From Engraulis encrasicolus (taxonomy: Eukaryota > Chordata > Actinopteri > Clupeiformes > Engraulidae), in contig NC_085861.1 of assembly GCF_034702125.1 (NCBI RefSeq), positions 4,361,145-4,425,144 on the forward strand: 64,000 nt of DNA. The letters run 5' to 3'. Below are positions 11,998 to 25,400 of the stretch, one piece after another. The stretch's first letter is position 1. Every line of letters starts with the position of its first letter. The position numbers were made by a program, and so were the translations under genes. Below the pieces are notes generated by a model, which was not told the origin of the DNA, searched no databases, and saw only the letters and a program-made list of their open reading frames with translations.

Positions 11998-12480
11998 CTC
12001 CGCCAAGGAAGCTGCTTGATAGAACATTTGACTGTTACACCCTAAGTCTTTCTGCCGTCTTTTTGTGGAGTCCCCGCAATTCAATTTCTGGTCACTAGGG
12101 GCGCCTAGACATATAGGCCAGCAATGGTGAAGAATCTTTTAAAAAGTCCTGGTTCCGGTTCATGATCCGGATCACCCCCAGAATTTAATCACTTGTTCCT
12201 TGGGTCATTACTAACAACTCCATAAAGTTTCGTCCAATTCAGTTGATTGGTTTTTGAGTTATCCTGCTGACAGAATCTTTCAAAAAGTCCTGGTTCCAGT
12301 TCGTGATTCGGATCACCACCAGAATTTAATCACTTGTTCCTTAGATCATTATCAACAACTCTAGAAAGTTTCGTCCAAATCCGTTGATTAGTTTTTTTTA
12401 CTTATGCTGCGGACAAACAGACAAACAGACAAAACAGACAGACCAACGCAACCGAAAACATTACCTCCTTGGCGGAGGTA
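11998..12480. mobile_element. TIR element ending in CCTCCGCCAAGG
   Basis: It begins ACCTCCGCCAAGGAAG and ends CCTCCTTGGCGGAGGT, forming inverted ends, with a short ACAAACAGACA run before the right end. The interior repeats a GATCCGGATCACC-type sequence twice. Related copies are at 30240-30630 and 29690-29830. No coding capacity is visible. Confidence 0.7.
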
Positions 12481-12799
12481 ATTAACAATGAATTGTATGT
12501 ACATGAAGGCGGGGCCCTTTCAAATGTATTTGTCCTGGGCCCATGTCAAAGTTTTCAGCGGCCGGCTCTGAATGTACAGTACACACAGCCGTTTCCAACT
12601 TTTGCATTTCACCATGATAGCAATCATGGTTTAGAAGTGGGCCTACAGTGTGAGCCTCCTGAGCTGTAAAGCTGTGGCTGACTGCTTCACCACAGCGGTG
12701 GCCAGGGCCATTGGCTTGGCTAGACGGATAGAGCCAAGTATGTTCAGCTGCAGAATTTTTAACAAGTGAGATCATGACCTGCAAGTGAAACCATTTTCA

Positions 12800-13045
12800 A
12801 GACCACCGTCACACACACCTTAAAAGATGTAGTGTAATATTTTAGTAGTTTATTTCCAGAATTCATGCTGCCCATTCACAAATGTTACCTTTTCCGTGAA
12901 TACTTACCACCAACTTCAAATTCTAAACATTCATTATGACTAGGGAAATTGCATTTTTCATACATGAAAAGGGGGGTCCTCTCTAATGTCCGTCATTTTG
13001 AATTTCCAGAGAGAGACATTTTTAGCTGCAAAACATATTGTACTT
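12800..13045. repeat. Dispersed repeat, inverted relative to 60420-60660
   Basis: Shared blocks such as AATGTTACCTTTT, ATTCATTATGACT and TTTTTAGCTGCAAAA occur in the opposite orientation at 60420-60660, inside the last intron of snrnp48. It is a non-coding dispersed repeat of unknown class. Confidence 0.6.
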
Positions 13046-13209
13046 TGGTCATACTAGTAATTATTAGTTCATTATTTAGTAAATATTCATGAAATGACGT
13101 ATAGAGCCAAGTATGTTCAACTGCAGAATGTAGGACGGAGGCAGAGGCCCAGCAGTGGTGGTGGTTGTAATGTATTGTTCTGCCACTGGGTGGCACTGGC
13201 AGTCTAGGG

Positions 13210-13533
13210 CAGTGGTTCCCAAACTTTTCCATGACAAGGCTCCCCAGATACCTATATATTCCAGCCAAGGCTCCCCTTGCATGGGCCTTGACACGCTATT
13301 TTTTCTGTGCACCAGGTTTCACAACTCTATGAAGTTGATGCATTCCTAAACCCATACAAGTAATACAAAAAGCATATAGCCTGCATTGTAAAGAAGATTG
13401 TTTAGCTTATTTTTGTTGATTTTGGCTTGTTAAGCTATTCAATTTATTAAATTATTCATTTTATTTTTCTATGTTTGTCCTGCCAACCTGCCGCGGCCCC
13501 CCTGCTTCGCGGCCCCCACTTTGAAAACCACTG
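13210..13533. mobile_element. hAT-type MITE with 8-bp TSD
   Basis: The termini CAGTGGTTCCCAAACTT and TTTGAAAACCACTG are inverted. The flanking 8-bp duplication GTCTAGGG is perfect (13202-13209 and 13534-13541), which is diagnostic for hAT. It is 324 bp long with no coding frame. Confidence 0.92.
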
Positions 13534-14085
13534 GTCTAGGGCGATACATTTTGGGTCTGTCTTGACTTGTCCTGCCGTTGATAAAGCCCTTCCTCCTTAA
13601 AGAAAATAATAAAGTTTCCCCAATGTCAGCATAGCCACAACAACTTTTGAGAGACCTTTTCCCATTCCACATCCCGATTGCAAATGAGAAAATGACCTTT
13701 GACTTGCACTTTTTCAATATATTGAATAAAACTTCTGTCGTCAGTGACGTCATCACTTTTCATAAAAGTGAGGTATCCTTTATATTTTGTTGGTACAAAG
13801 ATAGATAGGTCAAAACTGTGTTCAGTGCATTTTTTTATTACACAATCTACACATAGACGTATACAGTCTTTGGATTACTGTAGGCACATTGAAGTCATGA
13901 AGTGATATAACAACTTGATTCCAAGGACATAAACGAGTACAAATGGAGATGAATACAAATTCATGCTGTGAGAGAGAAGAGATTAAAAAAGTACAAAACA
14001 AAACAAAAAACATTGTATTCATTAGTGGTAGCTATTGTTTTCCATACACAGTTAAAAGACTGGGTTAATATCAGTCAGTGGTGTT

Positions 14086-14323
14086 GGGTCAAAGACATCC
14101 AAAATGAAATTGTCCTTCAGTGTAACGGATACCTTCTGCTGACTGTAACTGTAAAAAACATGACTCTTTTTATTTATTTATTTTTTCCAGTGAATTCATG
14201 AAAGCCTCGGCTGTCATCCATTCACTTGAAACAATTTAAAAATCATGTTTTTTTTTACAGTTACAGTCAGCAGAAGGTATCCGTTACACTGAAGGACAAT
14301 TTCATTTTGGACGTCTTTGACCC
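14086..14323. mobile_element. Palindromic MITE, copy 1, in the sri 3' region
   Basis: Two arms of about 80 bp (GGGTCAAAGAC, CAGTGTAACGGATACCTTCT) are inverted around a centre containing GCCTCGGCTGTCATCCATTC. A second copy with the same centre lies at 52508-52731 in snrnp48 intron 4. It may lie within the sri 3' UTR, where its arms would form a long RNA hairpin. Confidence 0.85.
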
Positions 14324-14416
14324 TGTTGTTCTGTATGTAGTAACATAAGGCTGTAAATAAAATGTCCCTTCACACAGCCTCCTCAGGCATCATGTCCTTC
14401 CACACCGCCAGCCTCT

Positions 14417-17400
14417 TCAAGATGACATGGTACACTGGATGAACTGCACGAGAAAGGAAAGAAAACACATTTTTAAATATTTTCAGTTTGTGGAGTATGG
14501 TGTGCTCTTATCCAGATTGTTTGTTGGCTTCTTAGGTTTGGGTGCTCTTTAGTCCAAGGCAGTGATGGGCAACTTTCATGATACGTAGGGCCACATTTTT
14601 TCATCGCATCATCGAATGGCCACATGACCAGGAATCAGACTCATACAGCTCGAGATGCAGATGGTTGCTCATTGACTGTCTATATTTTGTTTTGATTCGG
14701 AAAGAATGGGAGTATTCTCTATCTGCCACTAGTATAATTGCAATGGATTAATTCAGTAGTGTTTTTTTAAACATCTGGTCATTATTTATTTATTTCTTTA
14801 ATTGTGTTTTATCTAAGGGCCACACTGAGTGAGGAGCCGGGCCGCATGTGGCCCCCGGGCCTCCAGTTGCCCATCCCTGGTCCAAGGTATAGTACTTCCA
14901 GGATCAAAAATGAGAATGAATTCTCTGACTAAGGCACTCCAAATTTAAATGTCTGTATTAATATGACAGGTCCAACATGGACATATTAAAAACAAGGCCC
15001 ACGCGTAGCGAAGCATTGGGCCTTGTTTTTAATATGTCCATGTAGGACCTGTCAGATTAATAGACATTTTAATTTGGAGTGCCTTAGTCAGAGAATTCAT
15101 TCACATTTTTAAATATTTTAAATTCTAGGTGTGATGTATATGTACTGTCTATGTCTAATTGTCTATGTCCACACCTAAAATCTATGTCTATGTCTGCATG
15201 GGAAAGTAAGAAACGTAATTTCAATTCTTTGTATGACCAGTGCATGTAAAGAAATTGACAATAAAACCGACTTGACTTGACTTAAACAAGTGAGATAATG
15301 ACCTGAAAGTGAACCATGGTAACACTTTACTTGATGTGTTCCTGCATAACAGGCTTGTACGAAATTCCAAATGGAAGGAATTTCAATTCAAAGTAATGCC
15401 ATAATACGAACACTAGGTGGTGGTGTTCTATGTACTTTCAATGGGTGGTGTAGATTAAATTCAAAGAAATTCAAGGTAATGGCACCACCTAGTGTTCGTA
15501 TTATGGCATTATTTTGAATTGAAATTCTTTCCATTCGGAATTTCGTACAAGCCTGTTGCATAACACATTCATAGCAGCAGTTAGGGCTGCACAATTAATC
15601 GAAAAATAATCAAAATCGTGATAAAATAGTGAAATCGAACTCATGATTTTAATCGTGATTTAATCGTGGCAATAGTGACCTTCTTTTGAGAGCGTCCTTG
15701 AAGCCAGAACATACTGACAGGCTGGTGTTTCTGTCCAGAAATCTGTCCACTTAAGTTTCATGCTATTGCCTTTACATAATTATTACAATTCATTTTATTT
15801 TGATCATCCCGTATATAATTCATTCTTGGTTATATTTCATCTTGCTATAATATATAATTAATAATCGCGATTATGATTTTGACCAAAATAATCGTGATTA
15901 TGATTTTTTCCATAATCGTGCAGCCCTAGCAGCAGTTATAAGGTCTGTACGAAGCATTCATAATTGTTTCATGACCCCTTCATACCAAACCTTTCATGAA
16001 CCTACCGGTAGGGGACAGAAGGACAGCTATTGTCAAAATAGTGGTTAAACAAAGCAGCAGAAAAATAGCAATGCTGTTTGTTTACAGTTGTTTCACTTTT
16101 ATTTTGACAAGTTGCTGTCCTTTTGTCTTCCATGTTCATGAAAGGTTTGCTATGAATGTCTTACGAAACGGTCATGAACCCTTCGTGCAAAATGTGTAAC
16201 AGCTGCTATGAATGTGTTATGCAGCGACACGTCAAGTAAAGTGTAACCGAAACCGTTTTCAAGACCAGCGTCACACACACCTTAGGGATAATTCCGAGTT
16301 CTACAGATGACCATCATGGCCACCACCATCAAACAACTGAGATACCAGAGAGAGTAGAGAGAGAGAGGTTCCATTGGCCCATTGTTTCCGGGTTCTATTA
16401 TTGGGGGGAAACCCCCCTTTAGGCAGACCTAGGCAGACCTAAGGACTGTTCTATTCAATGCTAGGAGCATTATGACACGCCCCTTTAGGCAGACCGGAAC
16501 CTGGTCACGTTAGGTGCCCATAGAAACCTATTATGTTGGCATATCTCTATACTTAAAGAATCTCTGGAGATACTGTGGGCCTGCTATGTGTTGAAATGGG
16601 CTGGAATTCTACTTCAATTTGTTTTAATGTGTTACCATGGAAACTGGACACTTACATCATCATACTGGAATGTAGCAGATCCTTGCCCGGCCTGGTCCCT
16701 CCTCCGGAAAATATCTAACAAAAAACACACACGCAGTCAGGAGTAAATACACAAACACACCAAACACACAAGCAGTCAGGAGTCAAATACACATCTACAC
16801 GAAACACATAAGCAGTCAGGTGTCAAATACATAAACACACAAGCAGTCAGGAGTCAAATACACATCTACAACAAACACACAAACAGTCAGAAGTCAAATA
16901 CACATCTACAACAAATACACAAGCAGTCAGGAGTCAAATACACATCTACAACAAACACACAAACAGTCAGGAGTCTAATATATATCTATACCAAACAAAC
17001 AGTCAGTAGTCTAATATGACAACAATTACATGTCAAAGTCTGCTCGTTAAAGGAGAGGATTGTGCATATCCCAGGGCAGGATAACGTTTCGACCTCAACA
17101 GTCTTCTTCAGATTCTCAGACTTCTCACTCTGAAAACTAAAGTCTGCTCGTTAAAATTGGACTGACAGGTTAATTGCAGCTGGGTGCAGGCTACACTTAA
17201 CCCATTTTAGCCTGATGACTCGTATGTGTTGTTTAACCTTTGATGCCTGGAGACACACATACGCTGCATTCAGGCTCTTGGTACTTTAGCTGTTTTAATA
17301 ACAATGTGAGTATTGTTACAGCTGAGTGAACACATTCTAATGCCAGATGAGGGTCTTGGGTAGCCTGGTTCACACCAGACGGTGTATGTGTAGCTTTGGC

Positions 17401-20400
17401 GCCCCCTGGCGGAGCAGAGCTACACACACTACCGTCTGGTACACAGCCATAGAGCACGTCTCCAACCAGAAAATAGGCTGAGAATTTATTCCTGTTAATC
17501 TTTAAAGAGTCAATACAGTCTCTACTCTGTCTTGTGACTCCTCAATGTGAGTTACCGTTGATTTTGAAGCAATAAATTCTCAGCCTATTTTCTGGTTGGA
17601 GACGGAGCATGCTCTATGTCTGTGTACCAGACGGTAGTGTGTGTAGCTCTGCGCCGCCAGGGGGCGCCGAAGCTACACACACAACGTCTGGTGTGAACCA
17701 GGCTAGGTCTTGGGGTCTGTAAACGCCATTTATTTGATGTTTTTAAGTGCATCAGAGGCCAAGATATTTAGGTTTTTATAGGCTGAGCGCAACTTTACCA
17801 ACAAGGGCTTAGGCATTCAGATTGCGTTTTTTGCAGGTGCTTCAGGCATCAATGGGTTAAACACACACTGAAGAAAGCACACACAGAAATGCATCTGTGC
17901 AATAGCCAATCAAAATCACACAGCTGATGCAAAGGGCACCAGTTGTTTGTTCTAACTCACTGAGGTTAACAAATCAGGGGTGCATTTCTCAAAAGAGAAG
18001 TTGTTATCCTGTTAGCAACTTNGGTAGTTGCCAATGGAAAAATGCATTGAAAACAACAAAGTATCTAATGTAGTAAGCAACTTTGGTTTAGAGAAATGCA
18101 CCCCAGAGCTTTGGATGACAAACAACTACCACACATTTCAATGTCAGTGCACATTTTCCATCTGAGTGGAATTATGAATTGAAACAGAAGGATCATATTT
18201 ACCAGTCAAGGACCTCAGCCTCACGCAGCAGGCCACGTAGTCATCGAAGGAGATCTTGCCATGTGTGCTGTAGCGCTTCACAATACAGTTCATGGCCTGA
18301 GGACTCAGCCTGTAGCCTGAACAAAGCAAACAGCAGCGCTTAGTAATTAGGACTTGAATTGTGTACCATCAGCAGCGCTTAGTAGTTAGTACTTGAGTTG
18401 TGTGGCAACAATGGTCAGGTCATTTCAATATTATCAATATATATAATATATAGAATATATATAAAATATGAAATACGTAAATATTACATGAAATAAATAA
18501 TACATTACATACATGACATTACATAATACATTAATAAATATTACATTACATTGCATTTGGCAGAGGCTTTTAAACCAAAGCGACAACCAGTTGAGGACAT
18601 AATCAACAACAGTAGTAGATACAAATTATTATTATGATGATGATGATGATACCCATGGTGGTGACGGCCTGGTGCATTTCGTTTGGGTCCACCGTCAAAA
18701 TGTATTATTATCAGGCCTATTATTATTAGAGATGCACCGGATTCAAGACCCGGTTCTGGATCCGGCAGGATAATAGGGTTTTTCACAGGATCCGGGTCCG
18801 GCAGGATCTTAAGCAGTGGATCCGGTATCCAGCAGTTACCTAAAAATCAGGATCTGGTGCATCTCTAGTTTTTACGCAGCCCAGGATTTTCAGTCAGTCT
18901 TTCACAACCTCAATCGCTACATGGAGTGAAAGCCCTTTGGAAGCGGCCGTTGCAGGCAGTGTGGCAGTAAGCCAATGAGTCTAAAAAATAGTTTGAGCCA
19001 ACGTAATAAAAAGGGCCCATGTGTGCGAGTAGGCTATGTGTTTCAACCCTTTTTGTAGGATCCAGCAGGATCTTAAGCAGTGGATCCGGTATCCAGCAGG
19101 ATCCTAAAAATCAGGATCCAGTGCATCTCTAATTATTATTATTATCATTATTATTATCATTATTATTATCATTATTACCCATGGAGGTGACGGCCTGGTG
19201 CATCTCGTTGGGGTCCACGGTGCCGCTCTGGTCCCTGTCGATGGACATGAAGTGCTGCTTCCAGCCGTTGATGACGGTCCACAGCTCCTTGAACTCATTG
19301 AAGCCCATGGTGCAAGACATGTCTCTCTGGGCGCGCTCAGTTAAGGAGCAATGGCGGCAAAGATGGCCTACAGAAAACGATTATACTACTAGACTGACAT
19401 TATACTGCCTACTACTGGTATACAGTATTTTGACAACAACAGGCACCTGGTGATGAAGAAATAGAAAGGTGCACAATATACTTAGTTACTCTTGGCAGAA
19501 TATTCAACGAAAAACACATTTTCCCACATACGTATAGTCTGTATAGCATGAATGAAAAAAACCTCACTGTGACAGGACACAGTACCTCTCCCCTTAGTGT
19601 CATACCCAAATGCCTAATGACTAACTGTAGTCCGAATGCCAAATGACTAAGCGTAGGTCTGGACAAAAGAAGCTTTTTGTCAGTCTGTCTGTCTGGACAA
19701 AAGAAGCTTTTTGGCCGGCCGTCTGTCTGTCTGGACAAAAGAAGCTTTTTGTCAGCCTGTCTGTTTGTCCCCTTTTGTTTGTGTTGTTCAGCAGTAGAAA
19801 AGGATACGTCCAGCATACCAATCATCAGGCGACACGTCTCCAGGTTGAAAGCTGTCATTGACAAAAATAACAACGAGCATCTACATTAATATCATGGTAA
19901 TACACCAACCGGTAGATACAGACAGAGATGCAGACATACACCTTAAATTTCATCACTCCATATAGTGCAGATAGATGCAGACATATACCTTAAATTTCGT
20001 CATTCCATATAGTGTCAGTGTTTCCCACAGAAATTTTGGAAACTATGGGGGCAGCAGGGATTTTTTTTTTCGGGGGGGGGGTCTTCTCACGCAGGCCTTT
20101 GGGGGGGGGGTGTATTCACACAGCGTGAATGCAAAACGGCAAAACAATGAGTACAGTGTGACATTGGCGCATGGAGCAACTATAGGCCTGGGCCAACATT
20201 TCAGCCATTTATATTTTGAGAAATAAGGCTACCCATTTTACCCATTACATGTATAATAGTAGTACATTGTCATTGTCAAAAAATGCAGTACAGTGAATCA
20301 TTTCTGTTTACAACACAGTTTCATTTGTCCCTCATACAGGGGTCTATATAATGAAAACAATAATAAAACAAAATAGGAGCAGAGATAAGAATTTAAGATC

Positions 20401-22410
20401 ACTGTGTGTAACGCATAGACAAAAAGGGTCTAAGAGGGTAGGCTATGCCTTTTCCCCCACACACATAGGCGTACACATTCTACATGAGGGGTGCTGGTCA
20501 CAGGGCCAGTTCAAAATTCCTTCCATTAAAAGGGCTGAACAACATATTACACATTTATGTCTATATTCACATTCATTACACATTCATTTCTACATTGTAT
20601 ATGCAGCCCGATGTCTCCTCTGCTGCGTCAATGAAGGCCTGTCACATTACAACTGTAAAACAAAGCCTGGGGAGTGTTAGTAAACTCATCCCAACTGTCC
20701 CTCCTCTGAAGTTTTTTTTTATATTGCTCCCAAACCCAGGAACGCAGGAACTCATTTTGACCAGGGGGGCCTGTGGTCGGCGGAGGTTCTGGAGTCCTCT
20801 CCCAGAAAAAAAAACGTGTTTTTTAGATGCAATTTCCTGCATTCTAATCAATTTTAGGATGAAGAATGGCGAATCCCATCTGACTAACTTCTTCATGTTT
20901 TATGTAGCCTAACCAAGGATTACTAGATTTTACCTTTTTTTTGTTTAACATTTCACTTCAAAATTATTAAGTTCTTCTTGCGGAAGGGAAACGCGCACCT
21001 AATGTGGAGGTGAGGGCGTGTTCAAGAGCAAATCGCGCTACCGTGACAGTTTCTCTCTTCTCCATGGGCAGTCTACAATGTGTGAAATTAGTAGAACTAA
21101 ATGACTAGGCTATGCGATGCACTTGTGAGAGGTGACCGGGCTTTCAAACAATTTAGATTGTCTTGCAATTGCGACTGTGTATCTCAAGATGCATACGATC
21201 AGGACAACTGCCCTGTCTCCCCGCCCGCGCACAAAACACGCACGACCACAGACCTGTAGGTCTGTGCGCACGACACACAGACAGGCATACTGCTTCCCGT
21301 ATGTGATTACACTCTGACGGCCAAAGAGTTTGTGCTGTGATCGGCGAGAGAAGTAGGCTAAGCGCCAAAGCAGCTCGTGCCATTGCTGGCTATTGATACA
21401 GGGAGAGTGTAAAAGCCACCTTTAGTTTGCATTTGACGTAGGCCATAGGCTAAACGGTGGTCAAATCAGCAGCAAGAGGCAAAAGGAACAAATCGCCACC
21501 CACTACAAAAGTTCAAAACATCTAACAATAGAACAGCCATTTCACACCGCGGCAATTCAACGTTGGCAACGGTTGATAGACAAGCCACGCACAACATCGG
21601 CTGTGCTACAGATTCACCCCATAGCAAACTCCGAGGCTAAGATAGCCTAGACTTCACCAGCAATAGGCAAGACCTAGCCTACCAATGTGCTACTACGAAT
21701 CCAATCTCCACGGCAAGGAATAAAAGCCACTTCTTACCTGACACGATGCACAATTTTGGTGACATTCCCTTCTCCCGTCGCACTTTAAATTCACCTAATT
21801 CCTTGCTTGGTCCGTGTTTGATCACCACAGTGATGAGACTTCTCTACACAACAAGTTAGCTCCTCCAATGGGTGTATGTTGATGCATGCCCAAGCCAACA
21901 TATCGCTGTTAATACCACATTTATTACTACCTTGACACCACAAGCTAAACAAAACAAACATCGCTCCCGCGTCACTGGCTGCACCGTTCTACACCACTGT
22001 TCCGGTCTGGTTGGGGTCTAAAAATCACTCATTTCAAACCAAAATTGCATTCACATTTCAAACTACTTATAAGTATTAAAAAAGTAGAAAATATTCATAT
22101 TTTGTGTTTCTATTTTAGAATAATAATGAGGGAAAAAAAAACTATGTCTGAATTTAGGGTAGGCGGCCTAATACACAAGTGATGCAGTAGGTAGAAAGGC
22201 TATGATGCAGCTGCGTCTGTTGTCCAGCGACCCCGTGCACCCCACTTCCTGTGTCCCTGCCCAAACCCAAGTTAACTATAACAGCTTGACTAGGCTTTTG
22301 ATCCCCTGTCTTTCAAGCACTTTGTGGTTTTCTCTATAGGATGTATTTACTCCAGGAGGAAAATGCGAAGGAAATCGTAATTCGTTTTAACAAAAACGGA
22401 AATCGTTTAA

Positions 22411-22470
<60 letters not shown>

Positions 22471-25400
22471 GTAAACTATGGCGGCCAAATTTAAACTATG
22501 GCGGGCCGCCATAGTTTCCTCAATGTATGGGAAACACTGAGTGTGAGGATTCATAACTGGAATAGTCTTGTGTAACCATGCATTTGTGGCATACAAACAA
22601 ACAGTATGTTTTGCATCAGCGTTTGCATTTCATGCTGACATATACATGGGTTCTCAGAGTTTATCAACACGATGTTATGAGGAGGGGCAAGACACTGGCA
22701 GCCAATTTTTTGACCGACAGCGGTTTCCAACAATCAGACTAGGGTGAGTTGTGCGCAGCTAGGTTTGCACAGTCAGGTTATAAAAAAAATGTAGAACCCA
22801 TGTATACCGTAAGATGTCTATTAAACAAGTGGAGAGGATGTTTCACTTGCTTCAAGATGGCAGTCATTTATTCATTACTGCATCTTGTGTCAATTTTGGG
22901 ACTGGCAATAAAAGGTAGCCGTTCATGAGTATAGCTACTTACGTTTGTATCCTCCAGAGAAATCAGCCTGGGTAAGACATTGCTACTTACGTTTGTAGCC
23001 TCCAAGGGTGCATTTCTTGAAAGCGTAGTTGTTAGCCAGTTAGCAATTTCAGTAGTTGCCAATGGGAAATTGCATTGCAAACAACAAAGTAGCTAGTCTA
23101 GTTAGCAACTATGGTTTCGAGAAACGTATCCCAGAGAAGTTAGCCTGGGTAAGACATTGCTACTTACGTTTGTATCCGCCAGAGAAGTTAGCCTTGGTAA
23201 GACATTGCTACTTACGTTTGTATCCTCCAGAGAAGTTAGCCTGGGTAAGACATTGCTGCAGCTCCTCTGCTGATATCTGCCCATCCTGCCAATACAAAGG
23301 AGCACATTTCAGTGCATAGCCATGTGCATAGCTCAGTCCTAAGACGTTTGTATACCAGTTTGTCTTTAATTGGACTTTTTATTATGTTCGCCTTTTTCCT
23401 GAGCTGCATCCAGCTGTTGTGCGTGACTCTTTTTTTCCGACACTCTCTGAGCTCATTTCTAGTTCAAGTAAGAGGTGCAGTTTATTTGAAACTGATTCAT
23501 GCATTTGCTTTTGTTCAAGAACTGAGATTATCAATCGATCAATCAATCAATCAACCAACCAATCAATCAATCAATCAATCAACCAAACAATCAACCAACC
23601 AACCAGCTCACCTGTCCAGCCACAGCTGTGAAGTACCCGAAGAGAGGGTCCTGCTGCTGGCCGGGGAATCCTCCGTAGCCAGGGGCCCCTGGAGCTCCTC
23701 CATACTGAAACACAGCACAGCAGACACTACATATTACACAAGGCACAGGAGAGGAGACACTACATATTATTAAGCTTACAACAGATACATTACTAAGCTC
23801 ATGTTTTTATTTGTAGCCGGGCCCCCTGGAGTTCCTCCATACTGAAACACAGCACAGGAGACACTACATATTACACCAGTGATTCTCAAAGTGTGGTCCT
23901 GGGACCACTGCTGGTCCCTGAAGGAGCTCAGGTGGTCCACGAGGGGATTTCTACTTTTCCAAGACGAGCTAGCAGTAGGCTTTATTTGTAACATTATTAC
24001 AAATCTAAACATAGCTTTAGTCTTATTTTCACCACAATAAGGCTGGTAAATGTGAATAAAAAAGTAATTGATCAGCATTGAAATTTGCAGTGTCAAATTA
24101 GCACCATTCAACTGTCAATTCAGTTGACAGGTGGTCCCTGAACATTTTTGGGGGGACAAAGTGGTCCTCGGTCTGAAAAGGTTTGAGAAACACTGTATTA
24201 CACACACAGCACAGGAGACACTACATATTATACACACAGGAGACACTGCGGTCATCTCTTTCATACTTCATGTGGCTTAGTTAGCTGACGGTTTTATCCA
24301 AAGTGATTTACAGACATTGCAGGGTATTGGCTACTGGGTATTAGTTACCCACCAGCCATTAGGCCACGGCCACCACAAACACAAAGGAGAAGAAATACTA
24401 CTACTGTAATTAGGGATGGGATATCGGTATCGGTGTATCGGTATCGGGTTCAGATATCAACATAATTCAGAGATCGGATCGGATTTTTTCCAAAGTATCG
24501 GAACTTTCCTGATACTGACATTGAGCCAGGTGCAATGTTAATTTGAAATCATAACACTTGCATATTCGTTTTCAGGATGGGATTGTTGCTTTTTTACTTG
24601 TTACTTTTTACTCATTAATTGGTTTCCTGTTCTTCTGACTTCCTTTTGTGACCAAATAGTCTACGTGGGCCTATCTCAAGTTGAAGCCCATGCATAGATG
24701 TGATTTTGGTATAGAATCTGAGTAGTATCGGTATCGGCAGATATCCAAACTTAGATATCGGGATCGGATCGGAAGTGAATGTGTATCGGTGCATCCCTAA
24801 ATGTAATGTTTTTCAGACTCCAAGAAGCTAGCTGACGCTTCTATTCAGTGACAATATGCTTTCATTAAAAAAAACAACAACTGGTCTTATGCACTACCAC
24901 TACCAGTGATGGGTCTGTACTCTACACTCTGTACTTCCGCACACTTGTGTTTCTAAGAGGCTTTGGATGAAAGAATTGAAATCTTCATTGTTAATGCCGT
25001 CTTGGTACGATGCAGGTAAATTTGAATAAGAAAGAATTAAGTTGATTGCTCTCTCTTCTGTTGCATACATATAGCCACAATTTGCAACAATACTGTGTTA
25101 AAAAAAAGCTGAGCATATTAACATTTCTAGGGCAACATCATGCTAGCCTACATTGTTCGCTTTTACCATGTGGTTTTTCACGAGGTGGTATTTTAGCACA
25201 AATATTTGTACTGACACACTATGGCAGTTGGGTACAGACCTGTGACCTAGTTTTCACATTATCAACCACCAGATCACCAAATATAGCAGTGCGTGGCCAG
25301 TTATTTCGGCTTAAGGGCTCCATTGGGTTTACAATATTGACCAAAGGGCCAGATGTCGCAGGCAACATCAATAATAAGAAATAGTGTACGCTAACAAAAC

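Larger units (their letters stand above)
15319..16248. mobile_element. MITE carrying two further nested elements
   Basis: The ends GGTAACACTTTACTTGA and TCAAGTAAAGTGTAACC are inverted, followed inward by TGCATAACA-type sequence. The family is related at its tips to 28608-28903. Elements at 15349-15556 and 15582-15928 are inserted in it. Confidence 0.75.
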
